A model generated the notes under the pieces. The model was not told the origin of the DNA, made no database searches, and saw only the letters and a program-made list of their open reading frames with translations. A stretch of DNA of 64,000 nt from Symplocastrum torsivum CPER-KK1 (GTDB taxonomy: Bacteria > Cyanobacteriota > Cyanobacteriia > Cyanobacteriales > Coleofasciculaceae), in contig JAHHIF010000001.1 of NCBI GenBank assembly GCA_019358875.1, positions 186,001 to 250,000 of the forward strand. Reading direction: 5' to 3'. The position numbers and the translations under genes are program-made. Below are positions 54,550-64,000 of the stretch, piece by piece. The stretch's first letter is position 1; the number at the start of each line of letters is the position of its first letter.

Positions 54550-55863
54550 ATGCAAGCGACTGATATTCTAATTCTCTCGAACGGGCCAGGAGAAGTAACA
54601 ACCTGGGTGCGTCCTGTTGTTAAAGCCTTGCGGCAACAGCTAGGGGATAACCGTGCTGTAGTACGTATCTCAGTTGTCCTATCACCTTGTCCAAATGCAA
54701 CAGGGAAAGAAGCCGCGATCGCAAAATCTTACCCTGAAGTAGACCGAGTTCAGGGGGCAGAACATTTCTTTCGGTTCTTATTGTGGGGAAAGACTGCGGA
54801 AAATTGGGATTGGCACGAAAAGGGTGTAGTTGTCTTCTTAGGCGGCGACCAATTTTTTCCCGTAGTTATTGGCAAGCGGTTGGGCTATCGCACTGTTGTT
54901 TATGCTGAGTGGGATGCCCGTTGGCATGGTTGGATTGACCGCTTCGGCATCATGCAACCCAAGATTATTGCCCAAGCCCCGACCAAGTATGCTCACAAAT
55001 TGACTGTGGTTGGAGATTTGATGGTAGATGTGGGAATTGGGAATGGGAAAGTGGAAATCAGGAATTGGGAAGATTTAGGCTCAACTCTTTCTTCCTCAGT
55101 TACTAATTCTCAATCTCCAATTGAACTAATTGGTTTGCTGCCAGGGTCGAAACCTGCAAAACTCACTCAGGGCGTACCGTTGACTTTAACGCTTGCTCAA
55201 TACATCCATTCGTGCAGACCCCAAACTCGCTTTGTGATTCCTGTTGCTCCAACGTTGGATTTATCGACTCTGGCTCGTTTTGCCGACCCTCAGCAAAATC
55301 CTCTGATTCGACAGTTGGGATGGGGTGAGGCTGAACTAGTTATCCCCTCTGATGACACCAGTAACCGACCATTTCTAAAAACTCCCAGTGGCTTGTGTGT
55401 AGAACTCCGGCAAGAATATCCTGCCCACGACTTGTTATCTCAATGTTGCCTTTGTCTAACCACTGTTGGCGCTAATACGGCGGAGTTGGGTTCTCTAGGG
55501 GTACCAATGATTGTCCTACTGCCTATGCAACAACTAGATGCCATGCGTTCTTGGGATGGATTACCAGGAATTTTGGCTCGGATGCCAGGAGTTGGCTCTA
55601 GCTTTGCAAAGATAATTAACTCTATAGTTATACGGCAGGGGCGTCTATTCGCATGGCCGAATAAATGGGCACAAGCAGAGATTGTACCGGAACTGGTAGG
55701 TAAACTTGAGCCGTACTTAGTTGCACAGCTTGCCCTTGACTACTTAGCGCATCCCCAGAAGCTTGAGGAAATGCGATCGCAACTTCGTGCTGTTCGGGGT
55801 CAACCAGGGGCAGCACAAAAACTCGCTCAGCTTGTGCAGGAAGAACTTGGCTGTGTTCAGTAG
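54550..55863 (+). CDS. Cyanobacterial LpxB-like (lipid-A-disaccharide synthase related) glycosyltransferase
   Basis: 437 residues. DILILSNGPGEVTTWVRPVVKAL, GTAENWDWHEKGVVVFLGGDQFF and GYRTVVYAEWDARWHGWIDRFG are the conserved blocks of a cyanobacterial protein family related to LpxB. ELIGLLPGSKPAKL and the later GANTAELGSLGVPMIVLLP supply the nucleotide-sugar site. Most cyanobacteria lack classic lipid A, so the acceptor is unknown. A stretch from about 55031 to 55120 (VGIGNGKVEIRNWEDLGS, SSSVTNSQSP) looks like an in-frame repeat insertion similar to the one in menD. Start ATG 54550 has a weak ribosome site. Confidence 0.88.
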   Translation: MQATDILILSNGPGEVTTWVRPVVKALRQQLGDNRAVVRISVVLSPCPNATGKEAAIAKSYPEVDRVQGAEHFFRFLLWGKTAENWDWHEKGVVVFLGGDQFFPVVIGKRLGYRTVVYAEWDARWHGWIDRFGIMQPKIIAQAPTKYAHKLTVVGDLMVDVGIGNGKVEIRNWEDLGSTLSSSVTNSQSPIELIGLLPGSKPAKLTQGVPLTLTLAQYIHSCRPQTRFVIPVAPTLDLSTLARFADPQQNPLIRQLGWGEAELVIPSDDTSNRPFLKTPSGLCVELRQEYPAHDLLSQCCLCLTTVGANTAELGSLGVPMIVLLPMQQLDAMRSWDGLPGILARMPGVGSSFAKIINSIVIRQGRLFAWPNKWAQAEIVPELVGKLEPYLVAQLALDYLAHPQKLEEMRSQLRAVRGQPGAAQKLAQLVQEELGCVQ

Positions 55864-56012
55864 TTGAACTGTCTTGGTGCTTGGGGATTGGGGTAAGAGA
55901 CTTTCATCACGATCTTAAAAGCATTCTACTAAGAGAAAGTACTGATAACCGCTATCAGTGCTCGATTGCACCGCTCTCGACCAATTTCTACCTCATCATC
56001 GACCAATCACTC

Positions 56013-56786
56013 ATGTCTATTCAAGCTAAATTTTCTAGCAGATTTATTCGATTAATGTCCCTCAGCCTGACCGTTACAACGCTGGTCTCACTAGTAGGAC
56101 AGATTCCGGCTCAAGCGCAAATCACTTTTTCAGATGTACCGTCAGATTACTGGGCAGCACAATTCATTCAAGCACTCGTCGAGCGCGGTGTGATTCGAGG
56201 CTTTGCCGACGGTCGCTTTCGCCCTAATGATCCGATCACTCGCGCTCAGTTTGCCGTCTTGGTGGATCAAGCCTTCGAGCGACCGACTGTTCGCAGTGCC
56301 GTTCGTTTTCGTGATGTGCCTAGCAGCTATTGGGCCGCCAGCGCCATCCAAACCGCTTACACCGAAGGCTTTCTCAGTGGTTATCCTGGCAATGTCTTTA
56401 ACCCAGCTCAGCCTATGCCCCGCGCTCAGGTTTTAGTCGCTCTGGCGAGCGGTCTACAGTTTAAGCCAGATGGAACCAATATTACCGTGACAGGTGGGTT
56501 GCGCGACTACAAGTCAATTCCTCTTTATGCCGAGGATGGCGTGGCGGCGGCGACCTTCCGCAGCCTCACCGTGAACTACCCCAACATTGATTTCCTCAAT
56601 CCCAATCGCGCCGCGACCCGTGCTGAAGTCGCCGCCTCAATTTATCAGGGTCTGGTCGCGACTAGCAGTGCTCCCGCTCTAGAGTCTCCCTATATTTATA
56701 AGCCAGGGCAAGCGGGACTTAGACAGATTTCAAGCCCAAACAAAGCCCAAAGCAGCAATGTTTGCAACGTGAACCATCTACCTTAA
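56013..56786 (+). CDS. S-layer homology (SLH) domain protein
   Basis: 257 residues from ATG 56013 (MSIQAKFSSRF); an upstream in-frame extension has no signal. A signal peptide (about 1-33, ending PAQAQ) is followed by three SLH repeats: ITFSDVPSDYWAAQFIQALVERG, VRFRDVPSSYWAASAIQTAY and a more divergent third (about 175-225). It has no other domain, unlike the porin-type SLH proteins of cyanobacteria, so it is a small peptidoglycan-associated envelope protein. The C-terminus is low-complexity. It stands alone. Confidence 0.9.
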   Translation: MSIQAKFSSRFIRLMSLSLTVTTLVSLVGQIPAQAQITFSDVPSDYWAAQFIQALVERGVIRGFADGRFRPNDPITRAQFAVLVDQAFERPTVRSAVRFRDVPSSYWAASAIQTAYTEGFLSGYPGNVFNPAQPMPRAQVLVALASGLQFKPDGTNITVTGGLRDYKSIPLYAEDGVAAATFRSLTVNYPNIDFLNPNRAATRAEVAASIYQGLVATSSAPALESPYIYKPGQAGLRQISSPNKAQSSNVCNVNHLP

Positions 56787-56788
56787 TC

Positions 56789-58291
56789 TTAGAATGAGCG
56801 AATGGGAATAAAACCAGCTTCTTCGACTAACTTTTGTCCTTCATCCGTTAACAGTAACTCAGCATAAGCTTCACCCGCTTGCTCATCCACTTGACCATTT
56901 TGTTTAATAATTACAAAAAGGCGACGGGTTATTGGGTATTCGCCGTTTTGTAAGGCTTCAAGATTGAGTTGATTGTGTTGCCAAGGACACTTTTTACCAG
57001 GCTCAAGCGAACCCTGATACGGCGCAACGAAGGCACTTCCAGTATGGCGACTAATTGGTAAAGACTTGACACTACACTGGTTAATTACTTCAGGAGCAGA
57101 AGCATAATAAATGCCTCCTTGATTAGGGAGTTGACCTACTTGCTTTAAAGCTTGAGTAGTAGTTGGAATCATAACAACATCGGCACCAAAATTATTGACT
57201 CCCAAAATGTTCTCTTTAAAAAACTCAGTTGTCCCACTATCAAAAGGGCGAGAGTAGGGTGTGATTTTAAGATTGGGGCCACCAATTTGACTCCAGTTGG
57301 TGATTTGACCTGTGTAAATACCTTTAATTTGCTCTAGGGTTAAACCTTCCAGCTTCAGATTGGGGTGAACCGCGATCGCAAGTCCATCAATGGCGATAGG
57401 AACCTGCTTCAGCTTAACCCCACGAGAGGCAGCAATTTCGTACTCACTATTGAGAATGGGTCGTGAAGATTGAGAAAACGACAGTTGACCGTCTAACAAC
57501 ATCTTGATTCCTGTTCCCGAACCCGGTGGCAGGGTGGGATGGTGAGCAGAGGACAGGTTAAATTTAGGCAATTCTTGCTTAATCTTCTTGTCTACTAAAC
57601 CTCGAATTGGTGCCCAAGTTGTACTGCCACCATACAGCCATGTCCCGGAAGGAGCAGTCACGGAACTGAGGCGAGACTCATCAGGCTGTTCTGCTGATTG
57701 CGATCGCAATGGCAGGTTGATCAGGTTGATCACAGGTAACGAGGCAGCACCCCCGACAACCGCACCCAGCAAGCCAGCGAGTAACAGTACCTTGATGTTT
57801 CTCGCTGGCTTAGGAAGTGGCTTAGGAGATAGGTCGGGAGCCAGATTAGGCTCCAAAATTGTTGCTGAGCTAGGGGAACTCCCCGAAAGTCCCTGCCAAG
57901 TCAGTGGCTCAACATTAGGTCCAATGCAAATCGTTGGCAACCAAATTGCCCCTGGATAATCGGATTTGAAAGGTTCTAGACGTTTGCGGGCTTTTTGGAC
58001 GGAGGCAAAAAGTGAGTTGTTACGGGTAAACTCTTTGAAAAAGTGCTTCAAAAACTCCACGGCTACGGCATCGGGCACGGGTTCCCGCATCACAATGCTC
58101 TGAGGGAGATGCAACTCAGACAGTTGGTTAGCTAACCCCAAACCATCGCAGGAATTAAAAATCGCCAACTGCAACCCTCGGCTAATCGCTTCTCTCAAAG
58201 CATCCTTAAATTGCTCAATACTTAAGCTATCTTTCTCGTTAACCTCAATCCAACCAATTTGCCCATCCTCTTGACTCTCTGTTGAACTGAG
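56789..58291 (-). pseudogene. CHAT domain-PstS-like fusion gene, 5' part deleted
   Basis: The frame can be read upstream of any start codon to about 58291 (SSTESQEDGQIGWIEVNEK, the C-terminal half of a CHAT domain). The Cys of FNSCDGLGLA is present but the His half of the protease dyad is lost. A membrane helix follows, at about residue 135 of the readable open frame (VLLLAGLLGAVVGGAASL), then a PstS-like phosphate-binding domain (GSTTWAPIRG, PPGSGTGIKMLLDGQ, FKENILGV, AELLLTDEGQKLVEEAGFI). Only a TTG at 58198 could start a shortened product. At about 58291 the sequence passes into the sigma-like fragment in another frame. Confidence 0.8.
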
Positions 58292-58629
58292 GGTGGACGC
58301 GGCTCAAACTCACCAATCTTGCGACTAGCCCATTCCCACGTTTGGTTCAAAGCCTGTGGATAGTCTTGATGGGAAGACCTGTAGATACCAGGGAGTTGCT
58401 GAATAACCACCAGCAGTCGATTTAGAGCTTTCTGTCGCTCTGGACTGGGGTCTGAGTACCGACACACCTCGTCAATTAGGTTTCGGAGTTGTTCATCCAC
58501 AGCAGTTCTTCTCCCAAGCAGTGGTGTATCTTCCTTGCCTGATTGAAAGATACAAACGTTCTGATAGCTTGAGTCTAACTGACTGTGAGCCAACAAATTC
58601 ACCGCTTGGTAGCTTGGACTACAGAGCAT
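58222..58629 (-). pseudogene. 5' fragment of a sigma-factor-like gene
   Basis: 135 codons. VDEQLRNLIDEVCRYSDPSP, ERQKALNRLLVVIQQLPGIY and YPQALNQTWEWASRKIGEFEP resemble the N-terminal part of cyanobacterial group-3/ECF-like sigma proteins often encoded beside CHAT genes. After residue 110 the sequence enters the CHAT gene in a wrong frame (QQRVKRMGKLVGLRLTRKIA) and stops. Sigma regions 3-4 are missing, so it should be non-functional. The first 20 codons are also not family-like. Confidence 0.6.
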
Positions 58630-58815
58630 CTACTTTGAACCTTTCTGACTTTTCACGGTAAGTTCTGAAACAAGGCATTCTGAACTCCTCTTTTAACCCT
58701 TTTCTTCTCCACAAGCTATTCAAAGATGCCGTGAAAAGTCGGTCGCTTACCTACTGTCTTATCACCCTCACTTAGCTTTTTTATGAATCTGGATTAAGTG
58801 ACAAGGGAATTTAAT

Positions 58816-61248
58816 TTAATTGAATGTCAAGGGGCGTGGAAGAGCAATACCATAGCCCTGTGCATAATCCACCCGAATTGCTGTGATTTTTTCGAGGATG
58901 GCTTCATTTTCGACAAACTCAGCAATGGTTTGAAGACCCATCACATGTCCAATATGATTGATCGCTTCTACCATTGCCAAATCTGTTGGCTCATCTAGAA
59001 TCTGCTTGACGAATCCCCCATCAATTTTCAGATAATCTACTGGCAGGTTTTTCAGATAAGCAAAGGAGGACATCCCACTGCCAAAATCATCCAAGGCGAA
59101 GCGGCAGCCGACTTGTTTGAGCGATCGCATAAATTGAGCAGCTTGACGCAGATTTGCGATCGCTACGGTTTCGGTAATTTCAAAGCAAATCACCTGAGGC
59201 GGCACTTGGTGTAAACTTAACTGCTCACGCACGAACTCGATGAACTGCTCGTCGCTGATACTAGCACCCGATAGGTTAATGGCATACAAACAATCACAGA
59301 CATTTCCCAGCAATTCACAAGGATTGCGGTTTTCTTTATAGTGCTGTCCCAGACTGGTAAATAGCGTCCGAATTACCCAGCGATCAATGTAGTGCATGAG
59401 ATTGTAGCGTTCCGCAGCAGGAATAAACGCCATCGGTGAAACCAAATTCCCCTGTTCATCAACAAGACGCAGGAGAATTTCGTAATGTGTTGCCAAGGAC
59501 GACGTTTGACTACTGGGGACAATCGACTGGTAATAAAGGCGGAAACGATTCTCCTCTAGCGCTTGATTTAGCCGCGTTACCCATTGCATTTGGCTTTGTT
59601 GAATCGCCAACTCCCGATCGTCGGCTTGATAAACATGCACGCGATTACGCCCTTTGTTTTTGGCAGCATAGCAAGCGGCATCAGCTGCACTGAGCAGGCT
59701 AGTCACACTTTGAGTGTTAGCATCAATGGCAGCCACCCCAATACTGACACCAATAGTGAAGGTTTTGCCCTGCCACACGTAACGAAACTCCTGGAGTCGC
59801 TCAAGTAACTTAAAAGCCACCCGCACGGCTGCATCCAGAGGGCAATGGTTGAGCAGCAGACCAAATTCATCTCCACCCAAACGTGCTAATGTGTCGGAAG
59901 CTCGCACTTGGTTTTGAAACAGAGCCGTAACTTGGCGCAACAGTTCATCGCCAGCGATATGACCACAAGTGTCGTTGACGATTTTGAACTGATCGAGATC
60001 TAGATAACATAAGGCATGTTGTTGGTCTGAAGTCTTTGCACTAATCACGGACTGTTCTAAACAATTTTCAAATTCACGTCGGTTGAACAGTCCGGTGAGG
60101 GCATCATGACTAGCTTGCCAGGATAACTGCTGTTCGATGCGACGTGCGGCGGTTACATCCCTCAACACCAATACTGCACCAATAATCTGGTTGTCGCTAG
60201 CGCGAAGGGGGGTGGCGCAATTATCAACTGCCAATTCATGACCCTCACGGGTAATCAGGAGCGTTGGCTTATCAAGGCAAAACTGCTTACCAGAACGCAT
60301 AGCGATTTCTACTGGACTTTCAGAAATCTCGCGAGTCGTTTCGTTAACTATCCTGACTATCTCAGAGAGGGGCTTTCCTTTTGCCTCCTGCTGAGGAAAG
60401 CCCGTAAGAGCAGAAGCGACTGGATTGAAATACTCGACCACGCCTTTGGCATTGATAGTAATGACTGCATCACCAATAGACTGCAAGGTTACTTGAGCCT
60501 GTTCTTTTTCTCGAAACAGTGCTGACTCAGCCACCTTGCGCTGGGTGATTTCAGTTTGCAGGGAGGCATTAGCTTGAGCTAATTGTGCAGTTCGTTCCTG
60601 GACTTTGATTTCCAGAGAGTCATGGGCACAACGCAGTTCCTCCTCGACCTTCTGGCGTTGTATGATTTCGCATTCTAGTTTTTTGTTAGCGGCTTCTAGG
60701 AGGGTTGCTTGTTGTCTGAGCAACTGTGTTTTCCTGAACAGTTCAACAAATACTGCCACCTTGGATTTCAAGATTTCTGGAGCAAAGGGTTTTAAGATGT
60801 AGTCCACCGCCCCAATGGAATAGCCTCTTTCCACATGGATGTCGTCTCGATTAAGTGCCGTGATAAAAATAATTGGGGTATGTTGCGATCGCACTCTTTG
60901 TCGAATCAACATCGCCGTCTCGAATCCATCCATTTCCGGCATCTGGACATCGAGCAAAATTACAGCAAAATCCTGATTGAGCAGACATCTTAAGGCTTCT
61001 TTTCCAGAATTCGCCTTCACCAGATTCACATCGGGACTATCCAGAAGCGCCGACAAAGCAAGTAAATTTTTCGGCTGGTCGTCTACTAAGAGGATATTAA
61101 CGTTCTGTTCAGGCAACATCAACAACACGTCCAATAGCTGTTCACTTGGACAACCGCCGTTACTACTGGACGGTACGAGCTGCTGGTGTGCGGCTTGCGC
61201 GGCGGTGGCTTTCATCGAACGTTCCACATGAAAGGCTCTAGTTGTCAC
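58816..61248 (-). CDS. Response regulator with PAS, GGDEF and EAL domains
   Basis: 810 residues. Receiver domain about 48-165 (ILLVDDQPKN, VILLDVQMPEMDGFE with the phospho-acceptor Asp, FITA, KPF); long coiled coil about 175-255; PAS 260-375; GGDEF 385-545 with intact LGGDEFGLLL and upstream inhibitory-site candidate RxxD-like region; EAL 555-805 with YEILLRL (EIL for EAL), NLSG, ITET, DDFGSG, LKIDGGF, and AQGYG. Both cyclic-di-GMP synthesis and hydrolysis are therefore plausible, switched by phosphorylation. No kinase is adjacent. The N-terminal 45 residues are unstructured; MKATAAQ at residue 12 is an alternative start. Confidence 0.94.
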   Translation of the reverse strand: MTTRAFHVERSMKATAAQAAHQQLVPSSSNGGCPSEQLLDVLLMLPEQNVNILLVDDQPKNLLALSALLDSPDVNLVKANSGKEALRCLLNQDFAVILLDVQMPEMDGFETAMLIRQRVRSQHTPIIFITALNRDDIHVERGYSIGAVDYILKPFAPEILKSKVAVFVELFRKTQLLRQQATLLEAANKKLECEIIQRQKVEEELRCAHDSLEIKVQERTAQLAQANASLQTEITQRKVAESALFREKEQAQVTLQSIGDAVITINAKGVVEYFNPVASALTGFPQQEAKGKPLSEIVRIVNETTREISESPVEIAMRSGKQFCLDKPTLLITREGHELAVDNCATPLRASDNQIIGAVLVLRDVTAARRIEQQLSWQASHDALTGLFNRREFENCLEQSVISAKTSDQQHALCYLDLDQFKIVNDTCGHIAGDELLRQVTALFQNQVRASDTLARLGGDEFGLLLNHCPLDAAVRVAFKLLERLQEFRYVWQGKTFTIGVSIGVAAIDANTQSVTSLLSAADAACYAAKNKGRNRVHVYQADDRELAIQQSQMQWVTRLNQALEENRFRLYYQSIVPSSQTSSLATHYEILLRLVDEQGNLVSPMAFIPAAERYNLMHYIDRWVIRTLFTSLGQHYKENRNPCELLGNVCDCLYAINLSGASISDEQFIEFVREQLSLHQVPPQVICFEITETVAIANLRQAAQFMRSLKQVGCRFALDDFGSGMSSFAYLKNLPVDYLKIDGGFVKQILDEPTDLAMVEAINHIGHVMGLQTIAEFVENEAILEKITAIRVDYAQGYGIALPRPLTFN

Positions 61249-61527
61249 GTTAGAGCAGCGACGATATTTTCACATTCCCCTTGGGGTTTACTTCTACTGG
61301 CATAGCTCAGGCGACTGGCTGGTCAAAAAACCAGGGATTGAACAGAACATATCACTGAAAAGTGTTGTGTGTTGTCAAATACCCATAAGAGTAGTTATCG
61401 GTATTAAAGCAAAAGCTATTTAAAAAATATTAAAACTGTTGGTATCTCACCAAACACCTACCCAACCTCAATGCTGATTAAACTGTATGTGGCATTCTCA
61501 GGCTGAGAGAAGGATAAGGAGAAACTG
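61249..61527. other. Intergenic region before ldhA
   Basis: About 280 bases, divergent promoters for the GGDEF-EAL gene and ldhA. No clear operator is visible. AAGGAGAA precedes the ldhA start. Confidence 0.35.
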
Positions 61528-62538
61528 ATGAAAGTAGCAGTCTTCAGCACGAAAGCCTATGATCGCAGATTTTTAGAGGCGGCGAATACTGAGCACGGAC
61601 ACGAGTTGATATTTTTTGAACCACATCTGACTTCTGACACCGCTATCTTAGCCTCAGAATCCCCAGCCGTATGCGTATTTGTCAATGATCAACTGGATGA
61701 GAATACCTTGCAAGCTCTTGCTAATCAGGGAACTCGTTTGATTGCCTTACGCTCCGCTGGTTATAACAATGTTGATTTAACAGCCGCTTCTAAATTGGGA
61801 TTGACAATTGTACGTGTTCCTGCATATTCACCCTATGCGGTTGCTGAACATACAGTTGGGCTAATTTTGACTCTCAACCGCAAAATTCATCGGGCTTACA
61901 ACCGTGTGCGAGAAGGTAATTTTTCCCTAGACGGACTTTTGGGATTTGACTTGCATGGTCGCACCGTTGGTATTGTTGGTACAGGTAAAATTGGCGTTCT
62001 TGTCGGGCAGATTCTCAAAGGATTCGGCTGTCAACTACTCGCCTATGACGTGCATCAGAATCCGGAGTGCGAGGCACTGGGGGCAAAATACGTGAAGCTT
62101 CCTGAACTTTTCCAAGCCTCAGATATTGTTACTCTACACTGTCCACTGACTAAAGATACTTATCACCTGATAGACGACCAAGCTTTAGCTCAGATGAAGC
62201 AGGGTGTAATGCTGATTAACACAAGTAGGGGCGCACTAATTGATACCAAAGCCGTGACAGAGGCACTCAAATCTAGAAAAATTGGCTACCTCGGTTTAGA
62301 CGTTTACGAACTAGAATCTGATTTGTTCTTTGAGGATTTGTCCGAGGATGTGATTCAGGACGATGTTTTTCAACGCCTACTGACCTTTCCTAACGTTCTC
62401 ATCACAGGTCATCAAGCTTTCTTTACAGAAAACGCTCTCAAGAATATTGCTGAGACAACGCTGTCTAATATTACAGACATTGAACAAGGAAATCCTTGCC
62501 CAAACATAGTCACCCCTGAGCAGAAGATTGCTGCTTGA
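61528..62538 (+). CDS. ldhA: D-lactate dehydrogenase (2-hydroxyacid dehydrogenase family)
   Basis: 336 residues. Reduces pyruvate to D-lactate with NADH in fermentation. The catalytic Arg is in [14 protein letters not shown], the NAD-binding motif is [13 protein letters not shown], the Glu is in [12 protein letters not shown], and the acid-base His is in [14 protein letters not shown]. The sequence is typical of the LdhA/Ddh subgroup ([13 protein letters not shown]). The ATG follows AAGGAGAA. It stands alone; the dark fermentative role is inferred from the family. Confidence 0.93.
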   Translation: MKVAVFSTKAYDRRFLEAANTEHGHELIFFEPHLTSDTAILASESPAVCVFVNDQLDENTLQALANQGTRLIALRSAGYNNVDLTAASKLGLTIVRVPAYSPYAVAEHTVGLILTLNRKIHRAYNRVREGNFSLDGLLGFDLHGRTVGIVGTGKIGVLVGQILKGFGCQLLAYDVHQNPECEALGAKYVKLPELFQASDIVTLHCPLTKDTYHLIDDQALAQMKQGVMLINTSRGALIDTKAVTEALKSRKIGYLGLDVYELESDLFFEDLSEDVIQDDVFQRLLTFPNVLITGHQAFFTENALKNIAETTLSNITDIEQGNPCPNIVTPEQKIAA

Positions 62539-62962
62539 GTCTCGCTTCCCAATCACTCGCTAGGAACTTGTAACGGTAACAGCTAGTCATTCAAGGGAAG
62601 GCAGAAGGCAGGAGGCAGAGGGCTTTTATGTTCCTTTCAGACGGGGACTCTTGACCCTTGGCTACAATCCGTCGCCAGATGGATCATGCCATCGGCACGG
62701 GGATAAATCCATAAAAGCCTTGTGCCCTCTGCCCTCTGCCTTTCTCGGTTCAGCACGGCAGGGGCAGATTCCCTAAGACTCACCCAGTCTGGTGAAGGCG
62801 CTGTGGGTGAGATTAGGAGAGGATAGAAAACGGTGCGCGATCGCTTCTCTTTGACAAAACTGACGCACTGTTGGCATTGGGTGCCTAAACTGTCACTAAT
62901 CTCCCAACCTCCTTTAACAATCTGGGCTAAGCCTTAGCCCTCGTTGCCTTGAGCTAGTTCTA
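62539..62962. other. Intergenic region with a hairpin-like repeat element
   Basis: About 420 bases without a gene, of which 62601-62742 is the inverted-repeat element described separately. One HIP1 site lies near 62838. Positions 62850-62960 should hold the promoter of the DUF3370 gene. Confidence 0.4.
62601..62742. mobile_element. MITE-like hairpin element of about 140 bp
   Basis: The left arm (GGCAGAAGGCAGGAGGCAGA followed by GGGCTTTTATG) is complementary over about 31 bases, with about five mismatches, to the right arm (CATAAAAGCCTTGTGCCCTC then TGCCCTCTGCC). The middle (about 62640-62700) is not obviously palindromic. No coding capacity and no clear target duplication were seen. Confidence 0.5.
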
Positions 62963-64000
62963 ATGATTCCAAAAAAAATTAATCTTCCTCCTATCGTTTA
63001 CCTCCTCGTACTTGCCCTTGTTGGTGGTGGTGGCTACTGGTTATTCCTGAAAAAATCTGCTCCCTCTTTCGTCTTTGCACAAATGACACCCACACCAAAG
63101 CCAAGCCCCCAGATTATCGTGCAACCCCAGCCAGTACGGGCATTACCAGGGCAGTTAGATACGGTACCGATGTTTAACAGCAATAGCCCAGAATGGGTGA
63201 AGACTGAAGGCATTTTACTGTCTACCTTTCCCCCAACGGGAAAAGCTGTTCCGGCGGCTCATCTCAACTTTCCCTTTCAGGGACGGTTTGACCTGTTTGT
63301 TCACCACCAAACCCACACTCCCAAGGATTTGCAGACATTCTATCTAGGGGTGATTTTGCATAATCCAGGGTCACAACCCGTTACGGTAGATGTTTTGCAA
63401 GCAGCAACGTATCTAACGCAGGAAGCGCCATATATTACATTGCCACCGTATGTCGAGAATCCCCAGAATACTGCCTATGCTGGGCCAGGCGATCGCGCCG
63501 TGCATGACGTACTCCAAGGAAAACGACAAGCTGATTTTCCCGCACAAGTAGTAATTCCACCGGGACAAAGCCGGATGTTGCTAAATCATCCTACACCAGT
63601 ACGGAATTTAGAAAAGCCAATCAATGGGCGATCGGTTTTGATGCGGTTGAGCAGCAGTAGTAAGGTTTATGCCGCTAGCTTGACCATGTTTGCGAAGAAA
63701 AATCCTGATGGTAGTGACAGAGCGCCTAATTTAGAAGAATGGCAAGCCTTACTGGATAAAGGCGCTTTAGCAGGACCACGCGATAAAAGCCCAAGTCCTC
63801 CTGAAGCTACCAGTGGTCAACTGATTTATGGTCGTGTTGCTGGTGTGCAGCAAGGCTCTAAGTGGCAAGCGCAATTAGTAGACCGTTCTGGCGCAAGGGA
63901 TTTCACCATTCCTCAACCCGGTCAAGCGATTTCCTATGCGCTCGATACCCTACGTGCTGGTCGCTTGGGTACAGATCAAGTCCAGACGGCACGGATGCTG
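62963..64000 (+). CDS. DUF3370 family secreted protein, 3' end outside the window
   Basis: Open from ATG 62963 to the edge (346 codons so far). A single hydrophobic segment (about 10-30; IVYLLVLALVGGGGYWLFL) acts as signal or anchor. RALPGQLDTVPMFNSNSPEW, EGILLSTFPPTGKAVPAAHLNFPFQGRFD and YAGPGDRAVHDVLQGK mark the cyanobacterial DUF3370 family, of unknown function and probably periplasmic or cell-surface. The 3' end, and so the C-terminal sequence, is not in the window. Confidence 0.85.
   Translation, partial: MIPKKINLPPIVYLLVLALVGGGGYWLFLKKSAPSFVFAQMTPTPKPSPQIIVQPQPVRALPGQLDTVPMFNSNSPEWVKTEGILLSTFPPTGKAVPAAHLNFPFQGRFDLFVHHQTHTPKDLQTFYLGVILHNPGSQPVTVDVLQAATYLTQEAPYITLPPYVENPQNTAYAGPGDRAVHDVLQGKRQADFPAQVVIPPGQSRMLLNHPTPVRNLEKPINGRSVLMRLSSSSKVYAASLTMFAKKNPDGSDRAPNLEEWQALLDKGALAGPRDKSPSPPEATSGQLIYGRVAGVQQGSKWQAQLVDRSGARDFTIPQPGQAISYALDTLRAGRLGTDQVQTARML

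Overview
The window is chromosomal DNA from a cyanobacterium, most likely a filamentous one. The evidence is the genes for chlorophyll synthesis (magnesium chelatase chlD and chlH), phylloquinone synthesis (menD), a Tic20-type membrane protein, a cyanobacterial LpxB-like protein and DUF3370. Other support comes from the very frequent HIP1 octamer GCGATCGC, heptamer repeats of the AACTAAC type in intergenic leaders, many PAS/GAF sensory proteins, and pentapeptide-repeat and SLH proteins. I cannot name a species from sequence alone. I see no rRNA, no convincing tRNA and no CRISPR array.

Layout. 0.7-13.2 kb: a degenerate ADP-ribosylglycohydrolase homologue, a histidine kinase, a 46-aa ORF with aroQ, cinA, glyA, a small cysteine-rich protein, a Tic20-like protein, a fumarylacetoacetase-fold protein, rpsF, a large PAS histidine kinase, a DUF2945 protein and a SIMPL protein. 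13.3-22.7 kb: menD, a membrane protein next to a MarR regulator, fabD-plsC (fatty acid to phosphatidic acid), an AI-2E-type permease, DUF2288, two overlapping PhyH dioxygenases and a YihY protein. 23-29 kb: a Nif11-like protein, chlD, a HAD phosphatase, a VOC protein, a XisF-like serine recombinase homologue and a pentapeptide-repeat protein. 29.5-36 kb: a small Gly/Ala-rich protein, a 1137-aa chemoreceptor whose second GAF domain carries a DXCF cyanobacteriochrome signature, and a ribbon-helix-helix/PAS fusion. 36-45.9 kb: ylqF, a universal stress protein, pgk, a secreted glycine-zipper protein, an Hsp20, a glycosyltransferase and two tandem serine/threonine kinases, the second fused to a pilin-like domain.

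About 45.9-50 kb is an accessory patch. It holds three Uma2-type nuclease genes, an array of HIP1 sites, a broken DUF262 gene with an intact HEPN-type partner, and a duplicated 3' end of chlH lying beyond one Uma2 gene. The intact chlH (50.0-54.0 kb) follows, then a 40-codon ORF with a strong ribosome binding site, the LpxB-like gene and an SLH protein. At 56.8-58.6 kb a deletion seems to have joined the 5' part of a sigma-factor-like gene to the 3' part of a CHAT/phosphate-binding-like gene. The window ends with a response regulator-PAS-GGDEF-EAL protein, D-lactate dehydrogenase, a hairpin-like repeat element and a DUF3370 gene that runs off the edge.

Most genes look like single transcription units. 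Likely co-transcribed groups are the 46-aa ORF with aroQ, fabD-plsC, the PhyH pair, DUF262-HEPN, the two kinases, and the 40-aa ORF with the LpxB-like gene. The most unusual content is structural: scars of insertion and deletion around chlH, DUF262 and CHAT, in-frame repeat insertions in menD and the LpxB-like gene, and several fusion proteins.
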